Positions 59,779 through 64,000 of a DNA stretch of 64,000 nucleotides are shown here, piece after piece. Location: NCBI RefSeq assembly GCF_000236035.1, contig NZ_JH393257.1, forward strand, positions 1,763,681 to 1,827,680, in the 5' to 3' direction. Below the pieces are notes generated by a model. The model was not told where the DNA came from and searched no databases. It worked only from the letters and a program-made list of their open reading frames with translations. This DNA is from Vreelandella boliviensis LC1. GTDB lineage: Bacteria; Pseudomonadota; Gammaproteobacteria; Pseudomonadales; Halomonadaceae. The translations under genes and the position numbers were made by a program. Numbering within the stretch: the stretch's first letter is position 1; each line of letters opens with the position of its first letter.

Positions 59779-60483
59779 AGTTAGAGTGCTGCCCACCACC
59801 GGCGTCAAACGGCCATGGTCGATAATTGGGCCGGTTGGCTGGCCTCCTGGAGCGCCTCCCTGGGGTTCCACACTGACGGCTAAATCGGCGCTGAATAATT
59901 GCGCGCGCAGCTCATCGCTGGGTTCCAGGCGTCGACTGCCTTGCTCAGGCAATAGGCCCAGCGAAATGGGCGTGCCATCGGCGATCAACCACAGCTCACC
60001 GGTCTGTTCGCTGTCGACCTGTGTCGGTTGAACCGCTTGCACGATCAGCTCTCCCTCTTGAGTCGCGCTAATGATCCAGCCTGGCGTGCGTGATTCGTCC
60101 TGAACAACGAAGACCGCCTCTCCCTGTGATGGTAGGGTCAGTTCAGCTTGTTGCCAAAGCAGGCCCAGCGCTACCGCAATGACCCCAAAACTGGCCGCCA
60201 TGGCCTGCCATGCGCCCAGGCGTTGCCACCAGCGCAGAGGCGAGGCCCAGGTTGCCTGGGTAATGCGCTGCCAGACCTCCTTGGGCGGTGTCTTAGGATC
60301 CAACTGTTCGTTGAATAAGTGCAGATATTCTCGCCAATCTTCCACGTCATTACGCAGGTCATGGCTGACTGCCAGCAGCGCTTCAAAGCGTGCTTTCTGA
60401 TCGCTATCCAATACGCCCAGTACGTACTCACCAGCCGCCAGGTGACGATCGTCAGGGTTGCTTAAATCCCATTGGTTAGACAT
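59773..60483 (-). CDS. RskA-like anti-sigma factor
   Basis: A 236-residue single-pass membrane protein. The N-terminal sigma-binding part (about 1-90; HLAAGEYVLGVLDSDQKARFE) is followed by one helix (about 95-113, MAASFGVIAVALGLLW) and an RskA-type periplasmic domain with LWLIADGTPISLGLLP. It should hold the ECF sigma factor encoded upstream until periplasmic proteolysis. It overlaps that gene by 22 bp. Convergent overlap of 6 bp with the MocR gene. Confidence 0.82.
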   Translation of the reverse strand: MSNQWDLSNPDDRHLAAGEYVLGVLDSDQKARFEALLAVSHDLRNDVEDWREYLHLFNEQLDPKTPPKEVWQRITQATWASPLRWWQRLGAWQAMAASFGVIAVALGLLWQQAELTLPSQGEAVFVVQDESRTPGWIISATQEGELIVQAVQPTQVDSEQTGELWLIADGTPISLGLLPEQGSRRLEPSDELRAQLFSADLAVSVEPQGGAPGGQPTGPIIDHGRLTPVVGSTLTL

Positions 60484-61025
60484 GTTTTTAACCTCTCGAG
60501 TCCACGGCGGATCCAGCTTTTGACGCTGCCCAGCGGTTGGGACAGAGAGTTAGCAAGCTCGCTGTGCGTCATGCCCTGAAAATAGGCCATTTCCATTAAC
60601 TGGCGCTGATGAAGACTGAGTGAATCAAGGCAGTCGTTTAGTTTAGCGTTTTGCTGATGACTGATGCTGTCATCTTCAGGGTCGTCGGTCCCTAATAGGG
60701 TGGCTAACAAAGGTTCATCGGTGGTGGTGTCCTGGGGTTTCTGGCGGCGCAGCCAGTCGATGCCAATATTGCGGGCGAGTGTGGAAAGCCAGGTCATCGG
60801 CTTGGCTCGCGTGGCGTCGTATTGATCGGCGGCATGCCAGATTCTGATAAAAACATGTTGCAGGCAATCCTGTGCGGCACCCTCATCTTTCACTATACGC
60901 AGCAACTGAGCATATAGATGCGAACTGGAGACACGATAGAGACGCTCGAATGCACTGCGGTCGCCCTGGGCGCAGCCGTTTAGTTGCTCAATAAGATATT
61001 CGTGGCGTTGTGTGGCATCTAGCAT
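60462..61025 (-). CDS. ECF sigma-70 factor (SigK/RskA-linked type)
   Basis: A 187-residue extracytoplasmic-function sigma factor. Region 2 has DCLQHVFIRIWHAADQYD and KPMTWLSTLARNIGIDWLRRQ; region 4 has LSLHQRQLMEMAYFQGMTHSELA followed by LGSVKSWIRRGLERLK. It overlaps the RskA-like anti-sigma gene and is divergent from a fasciclin gene, a set-up like mycobacterial SigK-RskA with Mpt70/Mpt83. Inducing signal unknown. Confidence 0.85.
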   Translation of the reverse strand: MLDATQRHEYLIEQLNGCAQGDRSAFERLYRVSSSHLYAQLLRIVKDEGAAQDCLQHVFIRIWHAADQYDATRAKPMTWLSTLARNIGIDWLRRQKPQDTTTDEPLLATLLGTDDPEDDSISHQQNAKLNDCLDSLSLHQRQLMEMAYFQGMTHSELANSLSQPLGSVKSWIRRGLERLKTCLTNGI

Positions 61026-61128
61026 TCAGGCATCTCTGCACAGTAAACCGAACCGCCAGTCTTGGTGAGTCAGCCGTTGAAGGCAATAGGCGAGGCGTCA
61101 GCGAGGAATAAAATATTTTGAGATAGTT

Positions 61129-61155
61129 GCATCCACTGACGCCCTGGCGCCGTAA
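61129..61155 (+). promoter_or_regulatory. Possible ECF-type promoter of the fasciclin gene
   Basis: GCATCC (61129-61134), 15 bp and CCGTAA (61150-61155) lie 56 bp before the fasciclin start and resemble, from memory, the CCATCC/CCGAAT pair reported for SigK-type sigma factors. Spacer length differs slightly. Low certainty. Confidence 0.25.
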
Positions 61156-61210
61156 GTGTTAGTGAGCTTGCATTGCTGAGCTCTTTTAATGACAACCAGG
61201 AGATGCCCCA

Positions 61211-61762
61211 ATGAAACTCAAACTACTTACCGCTGGCGTTTGTGCCGCTGCTTTATTTACCGGCGTTGCCGTGGCCGATCATGGTCCTACCACGGTAGGC
61301 GGCGCCAACATGCTTCCTGAGCGGAATATTATCGAAAACGCGGTTAATTCAGGCGATCATGAAACGCTCGTCGCCGCCGTTCAAGCGGCTGAACTGGTTG
61401 ATGTGCTGCAAGGGGAAGGCCCTTTTACCGTATTCGCGCCGACGGATGATGCGTTCGCGAAACTTCCTGATGGCACCGTTGAGACGCTGCTGCAACCAGA
61501 GAATCAGGAGCAACTTCAAACGGTTCTTACCTACCACGTTGTACCTGGCAATATGAACCGGGACGCATTGTGGGAAGAAATCATGGAAAATGATGGCGAC
61601 GTGGCTTTTAAAACCGTTCAAGGTGAGTACCTTACCGTCGCGCGCAACGGCAATAACCTGATGGTTATGGATGCCCAGGGCAATAGTGCCAATATCACGG
61701 TCGTGGATGTGGCGCAGTCGAACGGCGTGATCCACGTGATCGACAGTGTGTTAATGCCTTAA
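61211..61762 (+). CDS. Secreted fasciclin-domain protein
   Basis: A 183-residue protein with a signal peptide (about 1-22, cut after GVAVA) and one FAS1 domain: LVAAVQAAELVDVLQGEGPFTVFAPTDDAFAKLP (parts: GPFTVFAPTDDAF), LQTVLTYHVVPG and NGVIHVIDSVLMP. FAS1 domains mediate adhesion; bacterial single-domain forms are secreted. Divergent from an ECF sigma/anti-sigma pair. Good Shine-Dalgarno (AGGAG). Confidence 0.9.
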   Translation: MKLKLLTAGVCAAALFTGVAVADHGPTTVGGANMLPERNIIENAVNSGDHETLVAAVQAAELVDVLQGEGPFTVFAPTDDAFAKLPDGTVETLLQPENQEQLQTVLTYHVVPGNMNRDALWEEIMENDGDVAFKTVQGEYLTVARNGNNLMVMDAQGNSANITVVDVAQSNGVIHVIDSVLMP

Positions 61763-61813
61763 GGGTACAACTCATAACGGGTAATGACCGTTATTCGTTC
61801 GAGGTTACATTTG

Positions 61814-61846
61814 CCCACCGCCTAGCTTGCTAGGCGGTGGGTTTTT
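61814..61846 (+). terminator. Terminator after the fasciclin gene
   Basis: CCCACCGCCTAGC (61814-61826) and GCTAGGCGGTGGG (61829-61841) form a perfect 13-bp inverted repeat followed by TTTTT (61842-61846). Confidence 0.92.
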
Positions 61847-62453
61847 ATCGATCAGAAGGCCGCACAAACCCCTCTCGGGCGCGAGCGGCTTGTTTGCGAA
61901 TGACGCATTCTTGCGCGTGATCATTAAGCAGCCCCATGGCCTGCATAAAGGCAAACGCAGTGGTGGGGCCGAAAAATTTCCAGCCGCGCTTTTTCAGTTC
62001 TTTAGCCAGAGCTATGGATTCAGGTGAGGTGGTCTGGGTTTGGGGCGCCGCTAACTCGGTTGGCTCATAGCGCCAGAAGAACGCGGCCAGCGAGCCTTCT
62101 TGCTCGACCATTTCCTTGGCGCGCTGGGCGTTGTTAATCGTCGCTTCGATCTTACCGCGGTGGCGAATAATCCCCGCGTCTTGAAGTAAACGCTGCACAT
62201 CGTCTTGGCCAAAACGAGCGACTTGGTGGAAATCGAAGTGGTGAAAGGCGGCGCGAAAATTCTCGCGTTTGTTGAGAATCGTGCGCCAGCTCAAGCCCGA
62301 CTGAAAGCTCTCCAGGCACAGCTTCTCGAACAGCCGCTGATCGTCGTCGACCGGGAAACCCCTCTCGTTATCATGGTAGGGCAGAAATTCCGGCGCGCCG
62401 CCACACCACTGGCAACGAGGATGACCGTCGGGGGCGATAAAGTCGTGGGTCAT
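61845..62453 (-). CDS. tag: DNA-3-methyladenine glycosylase I
   Basis: A 202-residue Tag-family glycosylase that removes 3-methyladenine from DNA. CQWCGGAPEFLPYHDNERGFPV at the N-terminus, LESFQSGLSWRTILNKRENF, and GWKFFGPTTAFAFMQAMGLLNDH are family blocks; the Cys near 14-17 and His/Cys of NDHAQEC bind zinc. Weak Shine-Dalgarno. Runs the same way as pcs, 25 bp downstream of it. Confidence 0.92.
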   Translation of the reverse strand: MTHDFIAPDGHPRCQWCGGAPEFLPYHDNERGFPVDDDQRLFEKLCLESFQSGLSWRTILNKRENFRAAFHHFDFHQVARFGQDDVQRLLQDAGIIRHRGKIEATINNAQRAKEMVEQEGSLAAFFWRYEPTELAAPQTQTTSPESIALAKELKKRGWKFFGPTTAFAFMQAMGLLNDHAQECVIRKQAARAREGFVRPSDR

Positions 62454-62478
62454 CGGCTACTCGCTTCTTAAACAAGCC

Positions 62479-63204
62479 CTAATCAAACCATTCCTGGGCG
62501 GTACGCCATAGGCACATGCCGATAAAATAAACCGATGTAATGCCCCATCCCCACATTGCCCAGGCGGCATGTACGGGGCTGGAGAGCACCAGTGATGTGG
62601 CGCATACGCACCAGACCAGCGTGACGGCGATATTGAGCGGCATAAACAAGCGCACCCTAAAGGGGTGCAGAAACTTCATCCGGGTCACGGTGAGGATGGC
62701 CAGTAGCACGATAGTGGCAAAGGTGACGAAGGGTGGTAAGTCGAGAATATAGAAATAGGCGGCGGCGATGTTCCAGGCGGCAGGAAAGCCAACAAAGTAA
62801 TTATCCTGGCTTTTCATATCGACATTGCAGAAACAGAACATCGATGACAGCAGAATGATAAACACGGATAACAGCCCTAAATAGGGCGGTAATTCAATGA
62901 AGTAATAAATAAATAGGGCGGGAATAAAGGCCCAGGTCAGGTAATCGATCACCATATCAAGCGTTGAGCCATCGAAGTGGGGCAGTATGGCTTTCACTTC
63001 ATATTTGCGCGCCAGGGTGCCATCAATACCATCGATCATCATGGCGGCGCCTAGCCAGAGCAGGCAGGCAACTGGGTTATCGTCGACCAGTGCGAGCAAC
63101 GCCATTGTACCCAGCAGCACACCACTGGCGGTAAATATATGCACGCTCCATGCTTTACATCGTGAGGCGCGGGATTCTGTGTGCGAAGAAAGAGATTGAA
63201 CCAC
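62479..63204 (-). CDS. pcs: Phosphatidylcholine synthase
   Basis: A 241-residue CDP-alcohol phosphatidyltransferase family membrane enzyme. The motif DG-x2-AR...G-x3-D-x3-D is seen as Asp61-Gly62, Ala65-Arg66, Gly79, Asp83 and Asp87, with the spacing typical of Pcs. Eight hydrophobic helices. It joins choline to CDP-diacylglycerol. The frame is open to 63321, but the GTG at 63204 has GGGG 5 bp upstream and gives the family length (about 240). Confidence 0.85.
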   Translation of the reverse strand: MVQSLSSHTESRASRCKAWSVHIFTASGVLLGTMALLALVDDNPVACLLWLGAAMMIDGIDGTLARKYEVKAILPHFDGSTLDMVIDYLTWAFIPALFIYYFIELPPYLGLLSVFIILLSSMFCFCNVDMKSQDNYFVGFPAAWNIAAAYFYILDLPPFVTFATIVLLAILTVTRMKFLHPFRVRLFMPLNIAVTLVWCVCATSLVLSSPVHAAWAMWGWGITSVYFIGMCLWRTAQEWFD

Positions 63205-63354
63205 GTTGACCCCATTGGGAACGTGTTGTCCCCTTTGCGTTTGGTTAATAGATAAGCCTGTAAAGAAAGATACACTACTACAAGAATGCTTCCAGAGAAT
63301 ACGCCAAGTACATCCTTTCATGGCGTGATGGGTCTTGGCTTATCGAGGTAATGG

Positions 63355-64000
63355 TTATGTGTCATCTTTTATTGCCAAATAAGCGTCGCTTAGCCACTTA
63401 CCTGCCTTCATCAGCTCGCCTTCCGTTGAGCCTGCATAGCCGAGCACTAAACCAGGATGTTCGTTTGCAGAGAGGTAATAGCGAGAAAGTGGCGAAAGGG
63501 TAATGTCGGCTTTGTCGGCGCGTTCTACGAGCAGGTCTTCTTGCGCACGGGTATCGAGCCTGGCCAACAGATGCATACCGGCATGACCATCAGAAAGCTC
63601 AAGCCCTTTGGCTACCGCCGGTGCTAATGCTGTTCGTAAACACGCCTGTCGCTGGCGATAGGCAGACCGCATGCGGGCGATGTGGCGGGTAAAGTGTCCA
63701 TTGGCAATAAATTCAGCAAGCGCTGATTGCACGGGGTAGTTACCTTCGCGGTGCAATCGCGCATGGGCGCGTCTAAAGTCTTTGGCGAGCGTGTCGGGGA
63801 GTACCAAATAGCCTAAACGCAAGCCCGGATAGAGCACTTTACTGAAGGTGCCCACATAAATAACCGATGCCTGCTCCGAAAGCCCCTGTAGCGAAGGCGT
63901 CGGCGGTGTATCGTAGCGAAACTCACTGTCGTAATCGTCTTCAATGACCCAACTGCCGGTTCGGGAAGCGTGCTCAAGTAATGCCAGCCGTCTAGGGACT
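63355..64000 (-). CDS. MocR-family regulator, C-terminal part (cut by window edge)
   Basis: The reading frame enters from beyond 64000 and runs to a stop at 63355, about 214 residues. It holds the second half of the class I aminotransferase-like domain of a MocR regulator: VIEDDYDSEFRYD with the PLP-contacting Asp/Tyr region, and the Schiff-base lysine in GTFSKVLYPGLRLGY. The GntR part must lie beyond the window. An internal Met at 63855 is not a real start. Target genes are unknown. Confidence 0.88.
   Translation of the reverse strand, partial: VPRRLALLEHASRTGSWVIEDDYDSEFRYDTPPTPSLQGLSEQASVIYVGTFSKVLYPGLRLGYLVLPDTLAKDFRRAHARLHREGNYPVQSALAEFIANGHFTRHIARMRSAYRQRQACLRTALAPAVAKGLELSDGHAGMHLLARLDTRAQEDLLVERADKADITLSPLSRYYLSANEHPGLVLGYAGSTEGELMKAGKWLSDAYLAIKDDT

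Noticed and set aside
1..64000. CRISPR arrays, tRNA or rRNA genes, insertion sequences, prophage genes
   Set aside because: No regularly spaced direct repeats of CRISPR type, no tRNA or rRNA landmarks, and no transposase, integrase or phage structural gene were seen.

Overview
The window reads as chromosome of a halophilic gammaproteobacterium of the Halomonas/Halomonadaceae type. The basis is moderately high GC with frequent Shine-Dalgarno starts, gene content (polyamine and GABA catabolism, beta-alanine catabolism, phosphatidylcholine synthase, many MocR regulators) and close similarity of several proteins to E. coli and Pseudomonas orthologues. This placement is inference; no rRNA or tRNA gene was seen.

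Layout. (1) 0.1-9.3 kb: putrescine catabolism (puuB, puuA, puuD, spuC-type aminotransferase, aldehyde dehydrogenase), an NhaC-family carrier behind a structured leader, and a PuuR-like regulator. (2) 9.4-10.9 kb: a TauE/SafE permease and a lytic-transglycosylase-like lipoprotein preceded by a 14-bp-periodic array of DnaA-box sequences. (3) 11.0-16.9 kb: a GabR-like MocR regulator divergent from an APC permease, gabD and gabT, which take the GABA made by region 1 to succinate. (4) 16.9-19.3 kb: a small accessory segment bracketed by 45-bp direct repeats. It carries two integron-type gene cassettes (a possible ADP-ribosyltransferase-fold protein; a ParD/ParE-type toxin-antitoxin pair), each obeying the rule that the cassette start is complementary to the first core box of its own attC site. 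No integrase is in the window. (5) 19.2-21.2 kb: a photolyase/cryptochrome with a C-terminal consensus beta-clamp motif, and an IsdG-like monooxygenase. (6) 21.3-34.6 kb: a compact anaerobic module of menA, menF, menD, menH, a DASS dicarboxylate carrier, frdABCD, menB, menC and menE. It should supply menaquinone, fumarate/succinate exchange and a quinol:fumarate reductase from one locus, with an FNR-like site in front of frdA. (7) 34.6-40.7 kb: beta-alanine/pyrimidine-end catabolism (amidohydrolase, omega-amino acid aminotransferase, mmsA, RutR-like TetR), a Nudix hydrolase and an Lrp-type regulator. (8) 40.9-50.5 kb: a Gate-domain membrane protein, then a YqiJ-like OB-fold membrane protein, a flotillin and a 1639-residue coiled-coil AAA+ ATPase in a row, and a convergent zinc-ribbon protein. 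(9) 50.6-55.7 kb: a siderophore uptake operon. (10) 56-64 kb: class I fructose-bisphosphate aldolase, DUF1127-phzF with a divergent MocR regulator, an ECF sigma/anti-sigma pair divergent from a fasciclin protein, tag, pcs and the 3' part of another MocR gene.

How the parts connect. Regions 1 and 3 form one route from putrescine through gamma-glutamyl intermediates or direct transamination to GABA and then succinate. Region 6 links menaquinone supply directly to its user, fumarate reductase. The flotillin/YqiJ/AAA+ cluster has the least described function and is the best candidate for an uncharacterised system. The cassette segment is the clearest sign of horizontal acquisition.
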